This document shows positions 11,723-23,025 of a stretch of DNA of 64,000 nt, in pieces; positions within the stretch are counted from its first letter, which is position 1; every line of letters begins with the position of its first letter. The DNA is from Caenorhabditis elegans. Lineage: Eukaryota; Nematoda; Chromadorea; Rhabditida; Rhabditidae. The notes under the pieces are model-generated. The model was not told the DNA's origin, ran no database searches, and saw nothing but the letters and a program-made list of their open reading frames with translations. The position numbers and the translations under genes were made by a program. The stretch covers positions 12,830,501 to 12,894,500 of the forward strand of contig NC_003280.10 of the NCBI RefSeq assembly GCF_000002985.6. Reading direction: 5' to 3'.

Positions 11723-12008
11723 CCTTGAAGGTGGAGTACCGAAATCTGAGACTTTGTTGTTTTAGACTTAGATTCAAAATGACTCAAAACTACCGAATTT
11801 CGTAATGAGACGTTATGAAACTGTCTTAAAAAACAAGTTATGGTGGTTCAATGTTCTGGAAAAAAGGCTCATTTTGGACTAAAATTGCGACATCGAGAAG
11901 TTGGCAAAAATTTTTGGTTTTATCTGAAAATGAGCCTCTTTTCCAAAACTTTAGGGTCATTTTAGGACTAAAAAAACAGTATCAGATTCCGGTACTCCAC
12001 CTTTAAAG
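11723..12008. repeat. TTTAAAGGTGGAGTACC palindromic element
   Basis: The left end reads AAGGTGGAGTACCGAAATCTG and the right end CGGTACTCCACCTTTAAAG, with inner arms (TCATTTTGGAC, TGGAAAAAAGGCTC) that also pair. It is a foldback of about 285 bp. The ends match the larger palindromes at 21.5, 25.9, 41.9, 45.0 and 48.6 kb. I recall Repbase PALTTTAAA elements with similar ends; this was not checked. Confidence 0.75.
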
Positions 12009-12494
12009 GGGGTTTGGCCATGCTCACTCAATCAAAAGAGCTCGAAAAACAGCTCAAAGCGAATAAAGTTCTTCTAAAAATCATCAAATTTCAGAGACCC
12101 CCTCTCGGGAAAAGCTGAAAATGAAGAGCAAAAGGGAGAAAAAGAGGTTAAAAGTAGACAAAAAGCCGAAAAAACAACAAATAAAAGAATGTGCTTTGGG
12201 AATCTCATTTGTGTTGGGGCCCCTCCTTTTCACGACGACGTTTCATTTCCAAATTGTTTCCCTCTTTCATTTGTGTAGGGGGTGGGGGGGGGGGCTTTAA
12301 GCCAGCTTTTAATCAAAAATTTAAAGTTTTCGGGAGAAAATTTGGAAAATTAGAGGAATTTCGACGACTTTAGAGGAAATTATTTGGGAATTCAAAGATC
12401 ACAATAACAAGCGCTATTTTTGTTGTAAAAAAGTGGAAGTGAAATTTTCTAAATTACTGATCTGAAACTTTGGAGGGAAACTTTGCGGTTAAAA

Positions 12495-12675
12495 AGGTGC
12501 CAGGCGTCCCATTACGGTTTGATCTACAAAAAATGCGGGAGTTTTTTAACCAAAAAAATGTGACGTCAGTACGTTCTTAACCATGTGAAATTAGTTGAGA
12601 ACTCTGCGTCCCTTCTCCCGCATTTTTTAGATCTACGTAGATCAAGCCGAAACGAGACACTCTGGCACCACGTGA
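12495..12675. mobile_element. Non-autonomous TIR element, copy 2
   Basis: Well-preserved copy: TGCCAGGCGTCCCATTACGG and TTTGATCTACAAAAAATGCG at the left, GTAGATCAAGCCGAAACG and CACTCTGGCACCACGTG at the right. It is intergenic. Confidence 0.8.
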
Positions 12676-13322
12676 GTCTCAGAAGCCTCATCCATTTTGT
12701 GGGAGGAGTCTCGGAGATCCCGTCCATCTTCTTGCGTCAGAATTTTATGAAGAGTTCGATTTTTTTAAATTTTTAAGAAAAATTGAAGACCAATAGAAGG
12801 TAAAGTTTCGAAGAATTCGCATGAAAATTTGAGAAAAAAATAGAATTTACAAACTTCAAAACATTGAGTAAAAATTTCAATTTTTAACTAATTTTAGGCC
12901 ATTTTTTGAGCCGTCATAACTATTTTTTTGAGAAGTTTTCAAGAAGTTTCATTATGAAATTTGGTGTTTTCAGACAATTTTGAGTCTGAAAAAGCAATAA
13001 AAAATTCGACTACACCACTTTTAAAAAATTGCCAAAAATCGAAAAACTCAAAATCAATATTCAAAAAAAAAGAAACAAATATACAATCTTGTAGTGCTCA
13101 ACATTACATACATCCACACATTTACTTTTATACGACACGATCGTTGCGGTCTCCGTCATTCGCAGCATCCCGGAGCACACAAAAAGTACTTACTCCCACT
13201 CATTTCAAGAATTTGGAGGGAGGGAGGATAACAGATGAGGCGGGCGGGGACACAAATGAACAGAAACATATGTATTCCATCGATATTTCCGATTTTCAAT
13301 CGAACGTAGAAATATTGAACAT

Positions 13323-14386
13323 GGTGGGAAGCCACAGAGAGTAAAATATAGTGGGAAGCCACAGAGAGTAAAATATAGTGGGAAGCCACAGAGAGTAAAA
13401 TATAGTGGGAAGCCACAGAGAGTAAAATATAGTGGGAAGCCACAGAGAGTAAAATATAGTGGGAAGCCACAGAGAGTAAAATATAGTGGGAAGCCACAGA
13501 GAGTAAAATATAGTGGGAAGCCACAGAGAGTAAAATATAGTGGGAAGCCATAGAGAGTAAAATATAGTGGGAAGCCATAGAGAGTAAAATATAGTGGGAA
13601 GCCACAGAGAGTAAAATATAGTGGGAAGCCATAGAGAGTAAAATATAGTGGGAAGCCATAGAGAGTAAAATATAGTGGGAAGCCATAGAGAGTAAAATAT
13701 AGTGGGAAGCCATAGAGAGTAAAATATAGTGGGAAGCCATAGAGAGTAAAATATAGTGGGAAGCCATAGAGAGTAAAATATAGTGGGAAGCCATAGAGAG
13801 TAAAATATAGTGGGAAGCCATAGAGAGTAAAATATAGTGGGAAGCCACAGAGAGTAAAATATAGTGGGAAGCCATAGAGAGTAAAATATAGTGGGAAGCC
13901 ATAGAGAGTAAAATATAGTGGGAAGCCATAGAGAGTAAAATATAGTGGGAAGCCACAGAGAGTAAAATATAGTGGGAAGCCACAGAGAGTAAAATATAGT
14001 GGGAAGCCATAGAGAGTAAAATATAGTGGGAAGCCATAGAGAGTAAAATATAGTGGGAAGCCATAGAGAGTAAAATATAGTGGGAAGCCACAGAGAGTAA
14101 AATATAGTGGGAAGCCACAGAGAGTAAAATATAGTGGGAAGCCACAGAGAGTAAAATATAGTGGGAAGCCATAGAGAGTAAAATATAGTGGGAAGCCACA
14201 GAGAGTAAAATATAGTGGGAAGCCATAGAGAGTAAAATATAGTGGGAAGCCATAGAGAGTAAAATATAGTGGGAAGCCATAGAGAGTAAAATATAGTGGG
14301 AAGCCATAGAGAGTAAAATATAGTGGGAAGCCACAGAGAGTAAAATATAGTGGGAAGCCATAGAGAGTAAAATATAGTGGGAAGCC
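13323..14386. repeat. Left arm of inverted satellite: about 39 copies of a 27-bp unit
   Basis: The unit is GTGGGAAGCCAYAGAGAGTAAAATATA, whose only common variation is C or T at Y. The first eight or so units carry C, then C and T are intermixed. Because 27 is a multiple of three and the unit lacks a stop, the minus strand is open for about 400 codons (repeating MASHYILLS or VASHYILLS). I regard that as a by-product of the repeat, not a gene. Confidence 0.95.
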
Positions 14387-15669
14387 ACTATATTTTACTC
14401 TCTAGGCTTCCCACTATATTTTACTCTCTGGCTTCCCACCATATTTTACTCTCTGGCTTCCCACTATATTTTACTCTCTGGCTTCCCACTATATTTTACT
14501 CTCTGGCTTCCCACTATATTTTACTCTCTGGCTTCCCACTATATTTTACTCTCTGGCTTCCCACTATATTTTACTCTCTGGCTTCCCACTATATTTTACT
14601 CTCTGGCTTCCCACTATATTTTACTCTCTGGCTTCCCACTATATTTTACTCTCTGGCTTCCCACTATATTTTACTCTCTGGCTTCCCACCATATTTTACT
14701 CTCTGGCTTCCCACTATATTTTACTCTCTGGCTTCCCACTATATTTTACTCTCTGGCTTCCCACTATATTTTACTCTCTGGCTTCCCACTATATTTTACT
14801 CTCTGGCTTCCCACTATATTTTACTCTCTGGCTTCCCACTATATTTTACTCTCTGGCTTCCCACTATATTTTACTCTCTGGCTTCCCACTATATTTTACT
14901 CTCTGGCTTCCCACTATATTTTACTCTCTATGGCTTCCCACTATATTTTACTCTCTATGGCTTCCCACTATATTTTACTCTCTATGGCTTCCCACTATAT
15001 TTTACTCTCTGGCTTCCCACTATATTTTACTCTCTGGCTTCCCACTATATTTTACTCTCTGGCTTCCCACTATATTTTACTCTCTGTGGCTTCCCACTAT
15101 ATTTTACTCTCTGGCTTCCCACTATATTTTACTCTCTGGCTTCCCACTATATTTTACTCTCTGGCTTCCCACTATATTTTACTCTCTGGCTTCCCACTAT
15201 ATTTTACTCTCTGGCTTCCCACTATATTTTACTCTCTGGCTTCCCACTATATTTTACTCTCTGGCTTCCCACTATATTTTACTCTCTGGCTTCCCACTAT
15301 ATTTTACTCTCTGGCTTCCCACTATATTTTACTCTCTGGCTTCCCACTATATTTTACTCTCTGGCTTCCCACTATATTTTACTCTCTGGCTTCCCACTAT
15401 ATTTTACTCTCTGGCTTCCCACTATATTTTACTCTCTGGCTTCCCACTATATTTTACTCTCTGGCTTCCCACTATATTTTACTCTCTGGCTTCCCACTAT
15501 ATTTTACTCTCTGGCTTCCCACTATATTTTACTCTCTGGCTTCCCACTATATTTTACTATCTGGCTTCCCACTATTTTTTACTCTCTGGCTTCCCACTAT
15601 ATTTTACTCTCTGGCTTCCCACTATATTTTACTCTCTGGCTTCCCACTATATTTTACTCTCTGGCTTCA
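14387..15669. repeat. Right arm of inverted satellite: about 51 copies of a 25-bp unit
   Basis: The same monomer in reverse orientation (TATATTTTACTCTCTGGCTTCCCAC), shortened by two bases, so AGAGAG directly follows GCC A. Units are almost identical; rare variants are three ATGG units at 14930-14995, one GTGG unit near 15085, and two CCACCATATT units. The arms meet at about 14379-14386 with an 8-nt loop. The array ends in unrelated sequence at 15670. Confidence 0.95.
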
Positions 15670-15716
15670 CCGATTAATTTACTATATTACGCAATAAAGA
15701 TTAGAATTATAGAAAT

Positions 15717-15722
15717 TTTATT
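15717..15722 (-). terminator. Candidate poly(A) signal of the minus-strand paralogue
   Basis: TTTATT on the plus strand reads AATAAA on the minus strand, about 180 bp past the stop at 15901. Confidence 0.4.
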
Positions 15723-15900
15723 AGAAATAATGATTAGTTATGTGATTAAAACAAAAAAAAAGTAGATTAACATCTTTAGAATTAAAACAAATGACAAGAA
15801 TTTTAGAAATATCGGTATTAAAATTAGAGAACACAATTGAATTTGGAGTATATGGAGCATAATATAAAGAAATGGAGTGAGTAGTAAAACTACTGAAAAG

Positions 15901-17314
15901 TTACCAAATTTCGTAGTCAATCTGCTCCAATAACTGAATCTTCATTTTCAGCATAAAACCAAGTTGTGCAGCAAGTCCTGATTCAAGATTTTCTAGGCAG
16001 GCTTCCACGTGGCTATTCTTGAATTGGCTGAGTGTAATTGGCATTTTAAGGAAGACATGCAATGTGCAGGAAATCTAAAAATTAAAGGAATATTTTTCTA
16101 AAAATACCGATTTTCCAACTAACCATGAAATCATCGCCATCTTCCAGAAATCCTTTCATTTGAGCCATCACAGAATCGGTGACTGTTTCGGCATTGCGAA
16201 AAGTTGTTTCCATGAACATTTTGAAGAACTCTTGTCGCTCTCCAGCGATTTCTATGGCTTGAAGATGCTTGATATGATTCATCAGAAGTTCGGCATCCTC
16301 GTTATGACTTCCATAGCAGTAGATCAAGTATTGGATATCATACTTTCGAAGCAATGCCAATGGATAGAAGAATGCTCCAGTGAATTGAATTGCTGCAGAG
16401 ATCTGAAATATTGATTAGATTAGTTAATTATAAATTTCAAATTTTATAGCTTCCACTTACCACATCACTTCTTCCTGATTTAATACATCCTGCAAGGAAC
16501 ACCATGCAGATTTCAGAGACCAGTGCTTGATCCTGTGCATGTCTTCTCATAACTTCCGCGTGATCTTCCATATCAAGCTCCTCATCTGTGAAAACCCCTG
16601 ATTCCGTCTCACTGATAACAGACTCGTTATCATTGAAATCAACTACTTCCTGATCTACTTCCTCGACACCTTCTTCTTCAAAAGCATCCATCTCATTATC
16701 AGCTTGTTCCTCGGCTTCATCTTCCTCCAAAAACTCATTCCGGAGAAGCATCGCATCAACATCTGAGATAATCTTGTCAGCTTCTTCCATCTGTCCCTGG
16801 TATTCCATTGCTTTTCGGAAAATTCCAAACTCATCATAAGCGTTCAAAGTTAGGCCAAAACTGACAATAATGTCGAAGCAGCTTCTGGTAAGTTCGAAAT
16901 CGTTTAAATTGATTAAGGAACATGTAAGTCGAAGCAAAAACTCCTCCGGCTGATGCTGATCCTTGCAAATTCTTACGAATTCCTTCAACATATACGATTT
17001 TTCCTGTGCAAGTTCATCGTTTTTCCAGACAAGAACACTGTGGGACAAGCTTTGCGCAGCTTTATTGAATGGAGCATACTCGGCTACAAGAGCTGGGAAG
17101 TTGTGTTTCTCCAGAATATCCATGGATACTTGCATATCGGCTAGTTGGGTGATGAGTGGAGTGATCTGAAAATTTAAAATTTAAAAGATTTAGATTTTTT
17201 TTAGAAGTCAAAATTTTGAAAAATTATTTTATTATTTCGTTAACTAACCATATCATCATTTCTTGTTCTAATGGTTCTGGCAAGAAGATGCATCATGTAC
17301 TCGTTCTTGTTCAT
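15901..17314 (-). CDS. Orphan acidic alpha-helical protein, paralogue A
   Basis: Exons (minus): 17314-17249, 17165-16461, 16402-16124 and 16074-15901, all phase 0, giving 407 residues. The start MNKNEYMMHLLARTI matches MNNTDYMIHLLARTI in paralogue B, which fixes the first exon. I do not recognise a domain. The protein appears mostly helical, with a strongly acidic stretch at about residues 160-210 (EEDEAEEQADNEMDAFEEEG, then NESVISETESGVFTDEEL) and a conserved C-terminus (FKNSHVEACLENLESG, QLGFMLKMKIQ). No signal peptide or membrane segment is seen. An acceptor-like ACTTTCAG lies just before the ATG and is matched in B, suggesting trans-splicing or a 5' UTR intron. The HEAT/MIF4G-like feel of the helices is only an impression. 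Confidence 0.88.
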
Positions 17315-19951
17315 TTTTGAAAGTGGAGAATTTGTTCTGAAAGTTAAAAATTACAGTATAAAGATAAGGGAAAAAGGAAGCACAGAACTCCAGAGAAGCT
17401 CAGAAAGAGGAAGGTGGGTAAATGAATGTACCAATGAATGAATGAATGATGATATACCAAAACCTATAGGACCTATCGCTCCGCCCCCTACAACGCTCGT
17501 AATTTGCAAAAAATCGATAAAGATGTAGGGTATGGGATTTATGGTAGGTGGAGGTACGATACCGGAACGAATAACAAAATATGTACATATTATCGATCAA
17601 ATTAGGTACCATGTTTACAACTGGTTTTAAAGGTGCACGATGGGAAAATGTATAAACAAGGTTAGATAAGAAATAAGGAACTTTGAATGTTACTGGTTTT
17701 TGGAAATTAAAAAGGATTTTAGGTTAGAACTCAAAAAAATGAAAAAAAGATATAATGTGAAGTTGTGTTTGAAAAGTAAATTTTATAGGTTTCGCGAACA
17801 CAATTTCTGGAAAATAAACTTTTCATTGGTAGGAAATCTGAAAAAAATATTTTTTTGAGCAATGCCTTAGGTTTGAGCCACTAAAATATATATACGTACT
17901 TAAAACTTTATAAACAAGTTGCAATTGAACAACTTCCAAACTTGTGACTTACTCCACTATTTGACAGAAAATTATAGATTAAAAAACATCAATTTCTTTT
18001 TGGAAGGTTACACTATGACTGATGGAAACACTATCGATAAAATAAAACTACATTCATGCAAAAAACCTATAGAAACATCAATTTGGATTAATTTAAAACT
18101 TAACATTTTATGAAAAATCCTAATGAATTGATGGTAATTCGAGAATATGTCAATCCTAATACTTGGTAGATATTTTGGTATAAACTTTGGTAGATTTTTA
18201 TTTATTTTGGTACATTTTTTGGTAGCCACTGTAATGTCTGATTTCCTTCTACGTCGGAAAGTACATATTTAGTGGTAAGATGACTAAGAAAAAATTGAAA
18301 AAAATCAGGTTGAATATGAATTAATTCGCTGTCTTAAAACTTTCTATTTTGAAAAAGAGGCGAAATGTTATTCAGAAATAAATCTGAAAATAGTGACCAA
18401 ATAATTTCAAAAAATTCAACCTTAAAAATAGGTGGCTTTTGAGGAATTGCAGTGATTTATTCTATTTTTAAAATATGGCAGCTTATATCTCAGTTGTTTT
18501 TTTTTTAAATTGAAATTATCAACTGGAATAATAATTTATATTTTTTTAAATTCTATCATTTTATAGAAAAAAATATGCATTTTTTTTCGGTGGTCTAAAA
18601 CATTTGAACTCGTGACTTTTGGAGTTCTAGCGTTCACCACCCAATTTTAAATCAAATGAATAATAACTATAATATGAAAGTCGCAAGCTCAAGCTTGTAT
18701 CAAGCTTTTAGTTATGAATTTTTAAGTAATAAACATGTTGTGCAAATTTCAGAAATAACGAACTGTAAAGCTTGAATTTTATTATAAGTGTACTTCTAAG
18801 ATATCGCAGGAATGTTTTCGAAGTTGTGATAAGTGTTTAAATTTAGTTTCTATAATATAAGTATTAAAATTGTGCAAACAAGTTAGTAGAATTTTAGAGA
18901 TTTATTGCAAATTGTATAATATATTTATAAGACTTCCGATTATTTCTCACTATTCACTATTACTGAGTCCTGGCAGGGGTGGGCGGCAAACGACCTTTTC
19001 CGGCAAATCGGCAAATCGGCAAATTGCCGGAATTGAGATTTCCGGCAAGTCAGCAAATTGTCTTAATGGAAAATTTCCGCCAAACCGGCAAATTTCCGAT
19101 TTGCCGAAATTGCCGAAAATTTTAGGCAAATTGTGGTTTTGCACTTTTTTTTTTTTGAAAACTTCAGAACTTCAATTTCAAATGGCAAAAATAAACCCAT
19201 TCTACGAATGTTCCTACATCTATCTTGAAAATAAGCAAATTCTGTTAAAATATGAAGAAAAAATGGGAAAAAATCCAAAAAGGCACAGTTTTAAGTGTCA
19301 CCGTCTTATAAACAATCCTTCTAAACATTTCCGGCAAATCTGATATCCGGCAAACGGCAAATCGGCAAACCGGCGATTTGTCAATTTGCCGAATTTGCCG
19401 GCAAATAAATTTTCCGAATGGCAATCGCAGCCCTCCCCTGAGTCCTGATATTTCCTACTAAAATGTTGAATAGTAATACTATGCTTCATTTTGGTATCTT
19501 ATTTTTTTAGTACATATTTATCCACATATAATTCGTTCAAATTTATTTTCAAATGTAGTCATCAAAAACCTTTCTTTAATGCATTGTTTCTAACCCTGTC
19601 AATTCACTTTCCCACCATGCACCTTTAAACCCAGTTGTAAAGAGGCGATTCTACTCGATCAATAATAATACAGTGTTGATGTTATCTATTATTCTGGTAC
19701 AGTACATCTCCACACTACTTAGCTGGCTATACCCTGCACCTTTATCGATTAGAAAAAGGGGGAGTTACCAGCGTTTTGATTGGTCATCGTTTTTGATTAT
19801 TCATTCATTCAGTCATTCAGTCATTTACAGACCTGGAGCTCCTTGAGCTCAGTCTTTCTTATTTTCTTTTCTCTCTTAAGTATAGCTTTTACTTTTGATT
19901 TTATCTGTTAACTAATTTTTGATACTTTAGAACTAAATCTCCACAATCAAC
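17315..19951. other. Divergent 2.6-kb region between two inverted paralogues
   Basis: Each flank carries a related promoter-proximal block in opposite orientation: 17400-17640 and 19605-19870 share AATGAATGAATGAATGAT or its complement and TTTTAAAGGTGCA or TGCACCTTTAAACCCAG. The centre is AT-rich, with a CGGCAAATTGCCG element at 18970-19435. No further gene is seen. Confidence 0.6.
18970..19435. repeat. CGGCAAATTGCCG element with a unique 200-bp core
   Basis: The flanks are arrays of CCGGCAAATCGGCAAATTGCC variants. The core (about 19150-19340) is not repetitive and is matched, in reverse orientation, at 57560-57740. The two copies keep a partly conserved open frame (YECSYIY, NPSKHFRQ in this copy). 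Confidence 0.7.
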
Positions 19952-21320
19952 ATGAACAACACCGACTATATGATCCATCTTCTTGCCAGAACCATCAAGA
20001 CAGGAAAGGATGAATTGGTAAGTACTTAAAGAAATTTGCACATTAGTTTTGGTTCTAATGAATTTGAATTTTTAGATCACTCCACTCATCATCCAACTCT
20101 CCGATATGCAAGTATCCAGGGATCTTCTCGAAAAACACAACCTCCCAGCTTTGGTAGCTGAGTATGCTCCATTCAATGAAGCTGCCAAGAGCTTGTCAAA
20201 AAGCGTTCTTGCCTGGAAATATGAAGAAATTGCACAGGAAATGCCGCAACTTTTGAAGGAATTTGTGCAAATTGCAAAAGAGAAACGGGTCCCAGAAGAA
20301 TTCATGGTTCGATTGGTTACCTCTCTCATGGATTTTGATGATTTGGATACTGTCAGAAGCTGCCTGGAAATTCTAAACCATTTCGAGTTCTCGTTGGACG
20401 AGTATGAGGAGTTGGGGATCTACAGAAAAGCAACACAATTCGAAGGGCAATTCCGAGATGCTGATGAAATTATTGCAAAAGTTGATGTTTTGCTCCTTCA
20501 GGACGAGATTCTTGAAGAGGATGAAGCTGAAGTGGAAGCTGATGATCTGATCGGCCATGCAGAAGAGAATGAGGAAGAAGAGAACGACTTCAGTGATGAT
20601 GAGTCAGTTATCAGTGAAACCGAATCCGGAATCTACACTGATGAGGAGCTGGAGCTGGAAGATCATTTTGAAGCCGTACGAAAAGAGGATCGCAAAGATC
20701 AAGTAATGACTGAAATCTGCATGATGCTCCTAGCAGGTTATATCAGATCCGGAAATAGTGAAGTGGTAAGTTAAAATTTTTAAAGTTCAAATATCCCAAT
20801 AAAATTTTTTTTTTTTCAGATCTCTGCAGCTATTAAGTTCACCTGGGCTTTCGATTATTCATTGGAGATGTATCAAAAGTACGACATTCAGAATTTGATC
20901 TACAATTTTGGAGTTCACAATGACGATGCCGAGCTTCTGATGAACCACATCAAAGAGCTTCAAGCAAGGGAACTTTTCAATGAGAATCGCAAATTCTTCA
21001 AGAGATTCTTGAGAACTTGTATGGAAGAGAAGACAATTACTGATTCAGTTTTGTCTTATTTGAAAGGATTTCTGGAGAACGGGGATGACTATATGGTGAG
21101 TTGGAAAATAAATAATTTTCGAGATTTTATACTAAATTTAATTTAATTTCAGGTTTCCTGCACATTGAAGTTCCTTCTAGGAATGCCGATTACGCTGAGC
21201 CAATTCAAGACTAGCCACGTGGAAGCCTGCCTTGAAAATCTTGAATCAGGACCTTCGGCACAACTTGGTTTTATGCTGAAAATGAAGATTCAGAAGTTGG
21301 AGCACAGCGAAAAATCTTGA
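19952..21320 (+). CDS. Orphan acidic alpha-helical protein, paralogue B
   Basis: Exons: 19952-20017, 20076-20765, 20820-21095 and 21153-21320, all phase 0, giving 399 residues. Intron positions are the same as in paralogue A, and whole blocks are nearly identical (DMQVSRDLLEKHNLPALVAE, ELLMNHIKELQ, SHVEACLENLESG). The acidic middle (EEDEAEVEADDL, DDESVISETESGIYTDEELE) resembles A and is rich in Ser/Thr next to acidic residues, like casein kinase 2 targets (inference). The proteins end differently: here HSEKS, in A EQIDYEIW. No signal peptide or membrane segment. Function is unknown; no enzyme motif was seen. The pair arose by an inverted duplication that includes upstream sequence. Confidence 0.9.
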
Positions 21321-21543
21321 AAAGCTGAGTTTTTTCTTTAAAATTTCTCACTAATTAATTTTGCTTCAATTTTTAATATTTCTGGTTTTTTAATTGTTTT
21401 TTAAAATTTCTAATTTGGTACTTTTAATAATTAATTGTTGTTTCTAATAAAGTTTAATATTTTAAAATGAAGAGGATATATGTACTTACAAAATATTAAC
21501 CATTTTTCCAGCTTAGTCTTAGTTTAAACTATATATTCTGCCA

Positions 21544-22175
21544 TTTAAAGGTGGAGTAGGGCCAGTGGGTACTTTTTCTGAATAAACTTATAATAATCCA
21601 AAAGACCGAATATCATAAAACATTCAAAAAAAAATTCTACATGACTTTTGATCTACTTGAAATGGGCGTACAATAAAGGAGGATGAAACTGTAATTAGAA
21701 AATATTTGGTATCGCTGTATCGAATGATCTAGTCATAGGTATTGAATGATCTAGTCATAAATATATGTATATCAAAAACGAAAGAATCTGAATTTAAAGT
21801 TTTAATTAAATTTGGAGTAGCGCCAGTGTGGATTTTGTCTACCTAAATACTTCAAAACATCCAAAACAACCGAATATCATAATAAAACACTTCAAATAAT
21901 TTGAGATTTTTCATAACTTCCGGTCAAAGTTTTGGCAAATTGCAAGAATTATGAAAAAATATGAGCTTTTGAGAAAAGCCAAAGCAATATCGCATGCTCC
22001 GACATCTACAATGTTTTACTACGAATAATTTAAAAAAAAAATAAAAGTATAAAAAATGTAGGAAAAAATTTTTTTTTGGTCAACTTCCAAAATTATGAGT
22101 GGCAGAAACTGAAATAGTCCATTTTGGACCATAGGAGTGGTTTTTAACACTTCTCCATTGATGCTACCTTTAAAC
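21544..22175. repeat. TTTAAAGGTGGAGTAG palindromic element
   Basis: Ends are TTTAAAGGTGGAGTAGGGCC and GATGCTACCTTTAAAC. Internal phrases such as ACCGAATATCATAA and GGAGTAGCGCCAGTG are repeated near 21820, so it may be two nested copies. Confidence 0.6.
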
Positions 22176-22854
22176 TATAGATTCTGTCGTTTAACTCTAA
22201 CTTCCGAACGATTTCAGCCACTAGAATACGTTAACCATTCCAAACCCTACTACTGCCAGCAAAAAAAAAACTGTTACGGAAGAAAAAAACAATAATCTCA
22301 CTTTCAATTAATTTCACTGCAGAGTAATCATCGAACCGGTTGTTGTCATCCCGTTCCATTCTCCACGACAATTAGCAACGGTTGTTGTTGTTTTTTTCTC
22401 CTGGCGACGGACTGACGGATTTTTCCTTGTTGCGTAATTTTTGGTAGATCTAGTGAAATTGGCTAAAGTTTAAACAAAAGTTAAATAATTGTTTGGGATA
22501 CCATTAATTGATCTGAACTTACTATTAGATTGCAATTTTTATATTTTTATAATCACGTTTTCACTTCGATTTTTTCCAAAAAGTCTCTGAAAATCCACCG
22601 ATCTTCGTTTTTAAACATGTCCCCAAATGTCCTAATGTTCCACTTTTTTTTTCTTCATTATTTTTCCAACTGCAATATTTTCCGGCATTCAATAATTGCA
22701 ATTTATAATTGTCAAACGTTTTTTGAAATCACGTTTTGATGTAGTTTTTAAAAAAATATGCTCATTTTTTTCCAGCAATTTTTTCAATGTGAAAAATGAT
22801 CGCGAATTTTCAAAATTTTCGATTTTTTTTCAAAAGATCTCTGAAAATTCATCC

Positions 22855-23025
22855 AACCAGCGGTGCTTCGGCAATCGAAGTTTTGGTAATTTCCGAAATT
22901 GCCGATTGCCGAAAATTTCCAAAACCGGCAGTTGCCGAAATTGCCGATTGCCGGAAATTTCCAAAACCGGCAATTGCCAAAATTGCCGGAATTGTTTGCC
23001 GGAATTTTCCGATTGCACCCCTGCT
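22855..23025. repeat. CGGCAATTGCCG-type repeat array
   Basis: Alternating CCGAAATTGCCGATTGCC and AAACCGGCAATTGCC units. The motif is self-complementary, so open frames run on both strands; none is considered a gene. Confidence 0.75.

Larger units (their letters stand above)
9613..13320. other. 3.7-kb intergenic region rich in repeats
   Basis: No gene is supported. Contents seen: CTACAAA-rich tandem repeats (9960-10325), a two-copy tandem repeat of about 40 bp at 10390-10465, a CGGCAAATT-type fragment near 11265-11330, a palindromic element (11723-12008), a G run at 12278-12294, and a TIR element (12495-12675). Upstream control elements of the channel gene could lie in the first kilobase, but none could be identified. 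Confidence 0.6.

Noticed and set aside
13323..15669. CRISPR-like look of evenly spaced repeats
   Set aside because: Units are directly abutting with no variable spacers, and the DNA is eukaryotic.
13156..15765. Very long open frames (MASHYILLS repeats) on both strands
   Set aside because: They come from a satellite unit that lacks stop codons; no promoter, splice or domain evidence, and the 25-bp arm is open in all frames.
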